In this document: piece after piece, positions 1-7,891 of the stretch
Numbering within the stretch: position 1 is the stretch's first letter
How the letters are laid out: every line of letters starts with the position of its first letter
Assembly (NCBI RefSeq): GCF_029870285.1
Contig: NZ_JACSYA010000009.1
Span: 1-64,000 of the forward strand
Length of the DNA: 64,000 bases
Reading direction: 5' to 3'
DNA from: Delftia sp. PS-11
Lineage (GTDB): Bacteria > Pseudomonadota > Gammaproteobacteria > Burkholderiales > Burkholderiaceae_C
Position numbers and translations under genes: made by a program
Notes under the pieces: generated by a model
The model's input: only the letters and a program-made list of their open reading frames with translations
The model's database searches: none
Told to the model about the DNA's origin: nothing

Positions 1-1012
1 GGTCCACGCCCGGAAATGCAACAGACCTGCGGCAATGCCGCGCGCAATGGCGGCGCTTCGCTGTGTTTTCTTGACCTGAGTCAGAGGGGGCTGTGGCGTC
101 CGCGTGCATCGCCTGGCGCATGCGCTCCAGTTCGCGCGCGGGCAGCGGCATCTCGCCGCAGGCCACCTTCACCAGCAGGCAGTGCAGCATCTCGGTGGAA
201 AGCCCGTGCAGCACCAGACGGTGGCCCGCACGCAGCGTGGACAGCGGCACCAGCGGGTGCTTGTTGTTGAGCATGACCAGATGCTCTGGCGAGGCCAGGA
301 TGCGGGCTGCATACAGGGCGACGGTTTCGTCGAGCTGCAGCGAATTGCTGGCGCGCCAGAAATCGTTGTCGGTCAGCAGCAGCTGATAGACCGGCGTGTA
401 GACCTCGATGGCGCTTTGCAGGTCCAGCCGGTTCAGCCAGCCGCGCGGCATGTCCTGCAGCCGCAGCGGCGGCTCGCGCAGCATGGAAAAGTCGGGCTCG
501 GCCACGGGCTGCAACTGCTGGCCTGCCGCGCGCAGCGCCGTGTTCAGGCGGATGACGAAGTTGAACAGATTCAGGTCGTGCTTGAGGAACAGTTCATCGC
601 GTATGTCGTCGATGCCAGCGGGCTCCAGTGGCGCAGTGGCCACCGGCGTGGGCGCGTTGGCCGCGATGAAGGCCAGGATCTGCGAGCCCAGGTGAAAGTG
701 GCGCAGGATGAGCCAGTTGGCCTCGGGCGAGACAAAGCGGTTCATGCTGAATGCCAGCAGCCGGTGCAGCAGCCTGGAATGCGCCCAGTTGCGCGGCAGC
801 AGCACCTTGAGCACCTGGATCAGCACGATGCTGGTGCGCGCCAGGGGGCGAAGGAAGGGCAGCAGGTACTGGCGCGAGCCGCTGCTGCAGTCGCGCAGCC
901 AGGCCGCCTTGACATCGTCGGGCAGGGGGGTGCTCTGGTCCAGCCAGAGCGCACGCCAGGGACTGGGGTCGCGCTCGTCGTGGGGCTGCTCCAGGAAGTC
1001 GGGTGCAGGCAT
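1..1012 (-). CDS. Conserved protein of unrecognised family, 3' end off the left edge
   Basis: An uninterrupted minus-strand frame runs from an ATG at 1012 to the window edge, giving 337 codons without a stop; I checked it codon by codon. The ATG shares one base with the TGA of the condensing-enzyme fusion upstream (TGATG), so the two are translationally coupled and belong to one operon. The product is Leu-, Arg- and His-rich, with a hydrophobic stretch near residues 59-73 (TSIVLIQVLKVLLP) and no N-terminal signal peptide, so it may be membrane-associated. I cannot assign a fold or reaction from sequence alone. Its place at the end of a desaturase/KAS III operon points to lipid or fatty-acyl metabolism, which is inference only. 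The antisense strand also has long open frames, but these look like GC-driven shadows. Confidence 0.8.
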   Translation of the reverse strand, partial: MPAPDFLEQPHDERDPSPWRALWLDQSTPLPDDVKAAWLRDCSSGSRQYLLPFLRPLARTSIVLIQVLKVLLPRNWAHSRLLHRLLAFSMNRFVSPEANWLILRHFHLGSQILAFIAANAPTPVATAPLEPAGIDDIRDELFLKHDLNLFNFVIRLNTALRAAGQQLQPVAEPDFSMLREPPLRLQDMPRGWLNRLDLQSAIEVYTPVYQLLLTDNDFWRASNSLQLDETVALYAARILASPEHLVMLNNKHPLVPLSTLRAGHRLVLHGLSTEMLHCLLVKVACGEMPLPARELERMRQAMHADATAPSDSGQENTAKRRHCARHCRRSVAFPGVD

Positions 1013-2973
1013 CAGGTCTCCTCGGCAAGGACATGCTCGAACTGCATCAGGTACAGCGCCGCTGTGTGGCGCGCGGTGCGCGCAATGGCCTGCGCTGCCG
1101 TGCCGGATGCGTCCAGCGCCATCACCATCCGGACTGCCATGAGCCAGCGTTCCAGGTGGTGCTCGTCATTGGCGCCGTGGTACTCCAGAAAACGCAAAGC
1201 ATCGGGCGGCAGGGGCAGGCTGGCGCGCAGCAGCGGCAGCAGGCTGGGCACGATGCGCTGGCCCGTGCCCTCGATGATGTAGATGGCGCCCAGCAGGCCC
1301 ACGGGGTTGGGCGTGGCGGCCAGGCCGTGCAGGTAGGCATTGAGGGCCTCGCCGCCCGGATTGCGGCGCAGCCGGGTGATGTCGGTCTCGGTGCCGCCCG
1401 CCCGCAGGTAGTCCTGGTGCAGGATGCGGAAATCATCTTGCTCCTCGCCCGCATGCACGTCGATCAGCGCGGCCAGCGCCGCATGTTCGCCGGTCAGCGA
1501 GGCTGCGCCTTCGCGCATCCACAGGCTGCCTTCGCGCACCTGGGGAATCCAGTGGCCCATCCAGCGCACATAGTCTGCCACCTGCAGCCTGCCGGTACGG
1601 ATGCGCCGCAGCAGCGGTGTGCGCCAGACGCGCGAGCGGTAGTCCTGCCAGATGCTGGCCAGCTCTGTCAGCAGCGGCGCCAGCAGGGCTGGCGCCTGCT
1701 GCGGGTCATGGGGCGGTGCGATGGTGGACACATCGGGCAGCAGGTCCACTGCCGCCGTGGCTTGTCCGGCCGCTGCCTGGGGCTGCCGGGGCACGGCAAG
1801 GCCTGTGGCCGGTGCCTGTGCCTGTGCCTGTGCGGCATCTTCCACCTCCAGCAGCATGTAGCCGGCTGTGAAGCGGCCCGATTCTGGAATGAAGCACAGC
1901 ACGGTATCCCCGGGTTTCAGCCGCTGGGACTGCGTGCGCAGGAATTCGGACAGCATCACGAAGATCGATGCCGCACCGGTATTGCCGCGCCAGGCCAGGT
2001 TGCTCCACCAGCGCTCGCGCGCGATGGTGAGCTGCGCCTTGTCCAGCAGTTCCCCCACCACCGGAATGAAACGCTCGGACGAGTAATGGCACAGGAAATG
2101 GTCGATGCCCCGCTGGGGCACCCAGCCCGTATGCGCCAGATGGGCGTACTCGTGGATGCATACATCGAACAGATGCGGCAGCAGACGGATGTCCTGGCGC
2201 AGCGCCAGCGCGCCTGCGGCCTCGGCATCGCCCCAGGCTGCGAAGTCCAGGTGGCTGGTGGCCCGGTCGGGTGTCAGGCCCAGCTGCATGCACACCGGAT
2301 AGTCCCCGGCAAAGCTGCGCAGATGCGTCCAGCGCAGGCGCAGGCGCAGGCGCAGGCTGCTGGCGCCCGGCAGGGCCTGGGGGCCGCCCAGCAGCACGGC
2401 CCCGGCGCCGTCCGACAGCATCCAGCGCAGGAAGTGCGCATCGAAGTCCGTGTCGTAGCCTTGCGCCGCGAAGCGCGAGCGCTTGAACAGGCGCGAAGGC
2501 ATTTCGCTGGCCACGGCCAGTGCCAGCGAATCCGGCGCCCGCTCCACGGCCTGGGCTGCGGCCTGCAGCGCGCCCACGCTGGCCGCGCAGACGCCGTGCA
2601 CGGACAGCGTCTCCATCGGCGGGGCCGCCATCTCGCCCTGGATCATGCTGGCGAAGCCGGGCATCAGCGCATCGCCGCCCGACGAGCCGCTGGCCAGAAA
2701 GGCGATGTCACCACGCGCGCGTGCCGCCTGCGCCAGGCAATCGTCGATGGCCCGTACGGCCATGGCCGTGTTGCTGTACACGGTGCGGCCTTCGCGGTCG
2801 ATGGCGTAGTGGCGCTGGCGGATGCCGTTTTCTGCCAGGATGCGGCGCTTGATGCGCTCTGACAGGCGATTGAGCGGCGCCACATAGGCATCCATGCCTG
2901 CGTTGTCGATGGGGTCGCCGGGCAGGAACATGCCGGCGGAATGCAGGTAGACGTTGGAGTAGGCGACGGGCAT
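1012..2973 (-). CDS. KAS III-like condensing enzyme fused to a haem-oxygenase-like diiron (HDO) domain
   Basis: 653 residues in two parts. Residues 1-375 are thiolase-fold and resemble beta-ketoacyl-ACP synthase III: a Cys nucleophile in SVHGVCAAS (C129), a His in DHFLCHYSS (H296) and an Asn in WRGNTGAAS (N331), a plausible Cys-His-Asn triad. After an Ala/Gln/Pro linker (about 380-425), residues 430-650 look like a haem-oxygenase-like diiron oxygenase or TenA/PqqC-type domain. They carry EE at 510-511 with H519, the YIIEGT segment (E569), and a last-helix H-x3-D-x2-H pattern (H599, D603, H606). Such domains oxidise or cleave carboxylic and amino acid substrates, as UndA does. The likely role is condensation on an acyl chain followed by oxidation; the product is unknown. 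The ATG lies six bases past the desaturase stop. Confidence 0.85.
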   Translation of the reverse strand: MPVAYSNVYLHSAGMFLPGDPIDNAGMDAYVAPLNRLSERIKRRILAENGIRQRHYAIDREGRTVYSNTAMAVRAIDDCLAQAARARGDIAFLASGSSGGDALMPGFASMIQGEMAAPPMETLSVHGVCAASVGALQAAAQAVERAPDSLALAVASEMPSRLFKRSRFAAQGYDTDFDAHFLRWMLSDGAGAVLLGGPQALPGASSLRLRLRLRWTHLRSFAGDYPVCMQLGLTPDRATSHLDFAAWGDAEAAGALALRQDIRLLPHLFDVCIHEYAHLAHTGWVPQRGIDHFLCHYSSERFIPVVGELLDKAQLTIARERWWSNLAWRGNTGAASIFVMLSEFLRTQSQRLKPGDTVLCFIPESGRFTAGYMLLEVEDAAQAQAQAPATGLAVPRQPQAAAGQATAAVDLLPDVSTIAPPHDPQQAPALLAPLLTELASIWQDYRSRVWRTPLLRRIRTGRLQVADYVRWMGHWIPQVREGSLWMREGAASLTGEHAALAALIDVHAGEEQDDFRILHQDYLRAGGTETDITRLRRNPGGEALNAYLHGLAATPNPVGLLGAIYIIEGTGQRIVPSLLPLLRASLPLPPDALRFLEYHGANDEHHLERWLMAVRMVMALDASGTAAQAIARTARHTAALYLMQFEHVLAEET

Positions 2974-2979
2974 GGTTTC

Positions 2980-3903
2980 TCAGTCAATGGAGCCGCGAGG
3001 CATCTGTGCGCGCGTGCGCGCCGGGGGCCAGATCGTACCCAGCACGAAGACGCGCGCCATGTAGGGCAGCAGCCCGCCTTCGTTGAGTTGCGGCGCCACG
3101 CGCTGCCGGTACTGGCCGTGGTGCAGCCGTGTCAGCTCGGACCAGTGGGCGTGGGGCTGCTCGTGGTGCGCCGTGTGCAGGCCGATGTTGAACAGCAGCG
3201 GATTGACCCAGCCTTCAAAATTGCGCGCATAGTTCAGCGGCGTGGCCGGGTTCAGGCGCTGGCGGCGCGTCAGCGGCCGGCCGTCGGCATGGGCATGCTG
3301 CAGGTAGTTGGTGGCCAGCAGCCAGTGCAGGCCGTGCAGCTGCGGAACGATCACCAGCAGCAGGGCCTTTTGCCAGTCCAGGGACAGCAGCAGCGCCCAG
3401 CTGCCCAGCCACAGCAGGTACTGGCCCATGCAGTAGCGGAATGCGCCGGGCCAGCGCCTGCGCAGCCGCCCCAGCCAGCGCAGGAACAGCGGGTACAGCA
3501 CCCAGGCGGCCTGCAGCGGGTGGAGCAGGTAGCCCGGCAGATGGTTGTGGTCGCCGCCGAAGCGGTAGGTGCGCGCCACATCCTGTGGTCCATGGCGGAA
3601 GCGGTGGTGGTTGGCCACATGCGCAGGCCAGAACACGAACGTGGGGTGGCCCTGCAGCAGCGTGAGCCAGTAATCGGTGAAACGGTTGGCCCGGCGCCCG
3701 TGCCACATGCGCTTGTGCGTATGGTTGTGGTGGATGACGCCCACGCCCAGCGTGAGAAACAGCCCGGCGCCGTAGAGCCATGGATTCCAGCCATGGCGCC
3801 ATTGCCACCAGACCACCAGCGGCAGCGCCGCCAGATACGCCAGCGACTGCAGATCGCGCCAGTGGCGCAGCCGGGGCAGGACGTGGCGGGGCCTAGCGCG
3901 CAT
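2980..3903 (-). CDS. Membrane fatty acid desaturase (three histidine boxes)
   Basis: 307 residues with the membrane diiron desaturase pattern: box one HHNHTH (about 58-63), box two HVANHH (about 95-100) and box three HTAHHEQPH (about 244-252), set between hydrophobic helices such as LAYLAALPLVVWW, LYGAGLFLTLGVGVI and QYLLWLGSWALLLSL. This superfamily inserts double bonds or hydroxyl groups into acyl chains at the cytoplasmic membrane face using O2. The start codon follows directly on the stop of the sterol-desaturase-like gene (TGAATG), and the next gene begins six bases after its own stop, so co-transcription is likely. Acyl-CoA, acyl-ACP and lipid-linked acyl chains are all possible substrates. 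Confidence 0.9.
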   Translation of the reverse strand: MRARPRHVLPRLRHWRDLQSLAYLAALPLVVWWQWRHGWNPWLYGAGLFLTLGVGVIHHNHTHKRMWHGRRANRFTDYWLTLLQGHPTFVFWPAHVANHHRFRHGPQDVARTYRFGGDHNHLPGYLLHPLQAAWVLYPLFLRWLGRLRRRWPGAFRYCMGQYLLWLGSWALLLSLDWQKALLLVIVPQLHGLHWLLATNYLQHAHADGRPLTRRQRLNPATPLNYARNFEGWVNPLLFNIGLHTAHHEQPHAHWSELTRLHHGQYRQRVAPQLNEGGLLPYMARVFVLGTIWPPARTRAQMPRGSID

Positions 3904-4647
3904 TCAGTGCGTGGGCCGGGCGCCGCCGGGGCGCGTGACGCGCGTGCGCATCAGCTGGTCCATGAAAGCCAGCGCAAAGCCGTAGTTGCCGTTGGGGCGG
4001 GCGTGGTGCAGGTGGTGGCGGCGGCTGGCCGCCAGCGCATGCGTATCGGACACCCGGGGAAAGAAGTCGTAGTTGGAGTGGCCGATGGCATTGAGCAGCA
4101 GGCTCAGCACCGGCACCGAAGCCAGCGACCAGAAGCTGAAGTCATGCACCACCATGGGCAGCAGGATGACGTTGCCCAGCATCAGCGCTTCGACAGGGTG
4201 GAAGCTGTAGGTGGACCAGGGCGTGGTCACCACCGACCTGTGGTGGTCGCCGTGCAGGCGTCCCAGCAGCCGCGTGTGCAGCAGGCGGTGGTTGATCCAG
4301 AAGTGCACATCGTTCCAGAGCATCAGCGCCACGATCTCGGCGGCGATGCGCCAGCCGCCAGCATCTGGCGCCAGGCGCGCCCATCCCAGCTGCACCAGGC
4401 CCCAGGGCACGATCATGCCGAAGCCGAAGATCAGCACCGACTGCAGCGACTGGCGCCATTCCTGGCGCAGCTGGCCCGGCCTGAGCGGGCGCGTGTCCAG
4501 TGTGCGGCCGATGCCCCGGCGCTGCAGCCAGCGCGTGAGCGCTGACATGCCCCAGCCGCCCGCCAGATAGAGCGCGCCGAAAAAGGCCAGCCCCCAGGCC
4601 ATGACCTGCCAGGCGCCGAGTCCGGTGAAGGCTTGTGCAGCGGTCAT
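3904..4647 (-). CDS. Sterol desaturase / fatty acid hydroxylase superfamily membrane protein
   Basis: 247 residues from the ATG at 4647, seven bases after the stop of the Bug-type gene. The same frame is open for 63 more codons upstream, but that extension would lie inside the preceding gene and has no hydrophobic or conserved content, so I chose the internal ATG. It has the superfamily's His pattern: HFWINHRLLH, then LHGDHHR, then RRHHLHHARPNGNYG near the C terminus. Membrane helices include VMAWGLAFFGALYLAGG and SVLIFGFGMIVPWGLVQL. The family uses a diiron centre to hydroxylate or desaturate sterols, fatty acids, ceramides or carotenoids. In this operon an acyl chain is the likelier substrate (inference). 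Confidence 0.85.
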   Translation of the reverse strand: MTAAQAFTGLGAWQVMAWGLAFFGALYLAGGWGMSALTRWLQRRGIGRTLDTRPLRPGQLRQEWRQSLQSVLIFGFGMIVPWGLVQLGWARLAPDAGGWRIAAEIVALMLWNDVHFWINHRLLHTRLLGRLHGDHHRSVVTTPWSTYSFHPVEALMLGNVILLPMVVHDFSFWSLASVPVLSLLLNAIGHSNYDFFPRVSDTHALAASRRHHLHHARPNGNYGFALAFMDQLMRTRVTRPGGARPTH

Positions 4648-4654
4648 TGCGCGC

Positions 4655-5635
4655 TCATTGTGCGCGGATGCCCTGGTCGCGGATGATGCGGCCCAGCGCA
4701 TCGACATCCTGGCGGATGCGGTTCGCCAGGCCCTCGGGCGCGCTGCCGATGGCCTGCCAGCCCTGTGCCGACAGGCGCGCGCGCATTTCGGGCGTGCGCA
4801 CGATCTCGCCCACGGCGGTAGCCAGCCTGTGCACATGGGCGGCTGGCGTGGCCTGGGGCGCCGCCACGGCGTTCCAGATTTCCAGGTCGATGCCGGCCAC
4901 GCCCAGTTCCTTGAGGCTGGGCAGGCCCGGCGCCAGCGTGCTGCGCGCGGAGGAGGTCACCGCGATGCCGCGCAGCTTGCCGGCCTGTATCTGCGCCATG
5001 GCCAGTGCAGGCGGCAGCATGGACAGCTGCAGGTCGCCTCCCTGGATGGCGTTGAACACCTGCGGATAACCGGGGTAGGGGACATGCTCGGGCCGCATCG
5101 CCGAGCGGCTCTTGAGCAGCTCCATACCCAGGTGGCCGACCGTGCCCACGCCCGGGGAGCCATAGCTCCAGCGGCTGCCCGCCTGCGCGGCCGCCTCCAT
5201 GAAGGACCGGCCTTCGGGGGCGCCGGCTGGCGCCACCAGCACCAGCGGCGCCACGCCGATCAGGCTGACAGGCTGCAGGTCCTTGACGGGGTCGTAGCGC
5301 ACGGCCGGGTTGAGCAGGCGCGCAATCGTCATGTTGCCGTTGATCATGAGGCCGAAGGTATGGCCGTCGCGTGCCCTGGCCACGTATTCGCCTGCGATGT
5401 TGCCGCCAGCGCCGACCTTGTTCTCGACGATCACTGGCTGGCCCAGGCGCTTTTCCAGGGGCTCGGCCAGCGCGCGCGCCGTCAGGTCGGGCGAGGAGCC
5501 CGCAGGAAAGCCGACGATCAGGTGCAGCGGCCGGCTGGGCCAGGCGCCATCGGCAGCCATGGCAGCGGGCAGCAGGGCCGCCGCCAGCGTGGCAGAGAAA
5601 AGACGGCGTAGGGGCGAGAAAGCACGGACGGGCAT
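4655..5635 (-). CDS. Bug/TctC-family tripartite tricarboxylate transporter solute-binding protein
   Basis: 326 residues with a clear Sec signal peptide (basic MPVRAFSPLRRLF, a hydrophobic core, cleavage near AAMA-ADG). The mature protein shows the Bug fold's hallmarks: WPSRPLHLIVGFPAGSSPD, ENKVGAGGNIAGEYVARA and YGSPGVGTVGHLGME. Bug proteins bind small carboxylates or similar solutes in the periplasm for TctAB-type permeases. Comamonadaceae and Bordetella carry many orphan copies, and no tctA or tctB is nearby here. The gene ends seven bases before the desaturase-like gene, so it may head that operon. Whether its ligand relates to the lipid pathway cannot be told. Confidence 0.9.
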   Translation of the reverse strand: MPVRAFSPLRRLFSATLAAALLPAAMAADGAWPSRPLHLIVGFPAGSSPDLTARALAEPLEKRLGQPVIVENKVGAGGNIAGEYVARARDGHTFGLMINGNMTIARLLNPAVRYDPVKDLQPVSLIGVAPLVLVAPAGAPEGRSFMEAAAQAGSRWSYGSPGVGTVGHLGMELLKSRSAMRPEHVPYPGYPQVFNAIQGGDLQLSMLPPALAMAQIQAGKLRGIAVTSSARSTLAPGLPSLKELGVAGIDLEIWNAVAAPQATPAAHVHRLATAVGEIVRTPEMRARLSAQGWQAIGSAPEGLANRIRQDVDALGRIIRDQGIRAQ

Positions 5636-5652
5636 GGGCGGCGGCAGGCAAT

Positions 5653-5677
5653 AAAAAACCCGGAGATTATCCGGGTT
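5653..5677 (-). terminator. Rho-independent terminator downstream of rpoH
   Basis: On the minus strand this reads AACCCGGA, a five-base loop, then TCCGGGTT followed by a run of T. The stem arms are 5657-5664 and 5670-5677, a perfect eight-base pairing, and the T-run is at 5653-5658. It lies 31 bases past the rpoH stop and just upstream of the Bug-type gene, so it separates the two transcription units. Confidence 0.85.
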
Positions 5678-5707
5678 CCAGTGCCTCAGCCTTGTCGGCC
5701 ACAGCCG

Positions 5708-6649
<942 letters not shown>

Positions 6650-6679
6650 TGCGGAATTCCTTTCTTCCATACCTTCATA

Positions 6680-6706
6680 TTAGCACTCGTTAGGATTGAG
6701 TGCTAA
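6680..6706 (-). promoter_or_regulatory. CIRCE operator (HrcA site) in the rpoH leader
   Basis: TTAGCACTC (6680-6688), a nine-base spacer, then GAGTGCTAA (6698-6706): an exact match to the CIRCE inverted repeat bound by the HrcA repressor. It lies about 30 bases before the rpoH start. A candidate -35, TTGAAA on the minus strand, is at 6725-6730 and would place the core promoter so that the operator overlaps or immediately follows it. The -10 is not convincing. HrcA itself is not encoded in the window. Confidence 0.93.
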
Positions 6707-6766
6707 AGCGAAAGTTCCTCAGAATTTCAAGGGGGTATTCCAGCACCTCTGAATGGCGCCAACCGC

Positions 6767-7747
6767 TCAGCCGGCTGGCTTTCTGCCGCGCGGCGCGCGT
6801 GCGGTCCTGGCTTTGGGCAGGTTCGCGCCGGGAAAGAAATTGTGCTCCACGTCCAGCCATGCCGGATTTTCGGCATACATGTCGGCCACCAGCTGCTTGA
6901 TGGTATCTATGTACCAGGCGTTGTCGTTCAGGCGGTGCGTGAAGATGATGGGCGAGGTGGCGCCCGGGTCGTCGATGAGGCGGTAGTGCAGGTCGCTGCG
7001 CAGCCGGGCGGAGGCGGGTATCAGGCACATTCCTGACTCTGCGGACACCAGTCCCAGCGCGGTCTGGATTTCACGCACCTCATGCACCTCGGACGGGCGG
7101 ATGCCCTGGTCGTTGAGCAGGCTCAGCACATGGTCGGCAAAGCTCGGGCGCGGCTCCTTGGGGTAGACGATGAGTTTCTGGCCATGCAGAGCCTTGAGGC
7201 TGATGCGGCTGGCATCGGCGCCCAGCGGCGAGCCGGGTGCAACGGCGAGCACCAGGCGCTCCTCGCGCAGCACCGTGCGGGCCACCGTGGCGTCGTTGCT
7301 GCGGATGCGCCCGAAACCCACGTCGATGCGGCCCGATTTCAGCGCCACGAGCTGCTGCATCGAGGTGAGCTCTACCAGCTGGATATCCAGCTCGGGGTAG
7401 TGCTGGCGCAGCTTGCGCACCAGCATGGGCAGGCCGCCGTAGAGCGTGGAGGCGACAAAGCCGATGGACAGGGTCTGGCGCTGGTTCAGCCCGATCTGCC
7501 GGGTCGCGGTCTTGAGCTGGTCAAGCCGGTTGATGATCTGCAGCGCCTGCTCGTAGAACATGCGCCCGGCCTCTGTCAGCCGCAGCGGCCGGCTGTTGCG
7601 CAGCAGCAGCTGCACGCCCAGTTCCTCTTCCAGCAGCTGGATCTGCCGGCTGAGCGGCGGCTGGGCAATGTGCAGCTGTTCCGAGGCCCGCGTGAAGTTG
7701 CGCGCATTGGCCACGGCGACGAAGTATTTGAGTTGCCGGATATCCAT
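6767..7747 (-). CDS. catR: LysR-type regulator of benzoate/catechol genes (CatR/BenM-like)
   Basis: 326 residues. The N-terminal winged helix-turn-helix is typical: MDIRQLKYFVAVANARNFTRASEQ, then LHIAQPPLSRQIQLLEEELG. The remainder is a LysR effector-binding domain (about 90-295). It is divergent from catB, the usual LysR arrangement, with a BenM/CatM-type operator in the shared gap. Family members activate cat and ben promoters in response to cis,cis-muconate, and in BenM's case also benzoate. The C terminus (about 305-326) is a basic Arg/Lys/Pro tail that is probably disordered. Which effector this protein uses cannot be read from the sequence. Confidence 0.88.
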   Translation of the reverse strand: MDIRQLKYFVAVANARNFTRASEQLHIAQPPLSRQIQLLEEELGVQLLLRNSRPLRLTEAGRMFYEQALQIINRLDQLKTATRQIGLNQRQTLSIGFVASTLYGGLPMLVRKLRQHYPELDIQLVELTSMQQLVALKSGRIDVGFGRIRSNDATVARTVLREERLVLAVAPGSPLGADASRISLKALHGQKLIVYPKEPRPSFADHVLSLLNDQGIRPSEVHEVREIQTALGLVSAESGMCLIPASARLRSDLHYRLIDDPGATSPIIFTHRLNDNAWYIDTIKQLVADMYAENPAWLDVEHNFFPGANLPKARTARAPRGRKPAG

Positions 7748-7817
7748 CAGGGTAAACCATATAAAGGTGAGATTGATGGTTTTTAAATGATTGATTTTTA
7801 TTGTATTTTCTGAAAAT

Positions 7818-7832
7818 TATACTTTTAAGGTA
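7818..7832. promoter_or_regulatory. LysR-type operator ATAC-N7-GTAT between catR and catB
   Basis: ATAC at 7818-7821, seven bases, then GTAT at 7829-7832. This matches the published recognition site of BenM and CatM (ATAC-N7-GTAT) and the general T-N11-A LysR motif. It lies in an unusually AT-rich gap between the divergent regulator and catB, 60 bases before the catB start chosen here, where an activator site is expected. I could not pick a convincing -35/-10 pair. Confidence 0.8.
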
Positions 7833-7891
7833 TTGAATCAGACCAATTTGGTGTTGGATCGATGCGGGGGGGACATTGTTCAATCCAACCC

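Noticed and set aside
104..4545. Very long open frames on the plus strand (for example 104-1282, 1003-2862, 2941-4545)
   Set aside because: They are antisense to well-supported minus-strand genes, are rich in Gln, Arg and His in the manner of GC-rich shadow frames, and show no domain motifs.
6707..6766. A sigma-32-type promoter upstream of rpoH, suggested by CTTGAA on the minus strand
   Set aside because: No CCCCAT-like -10 lies at the required distance, so only the -35-like element and the CIRCE operator are supported.
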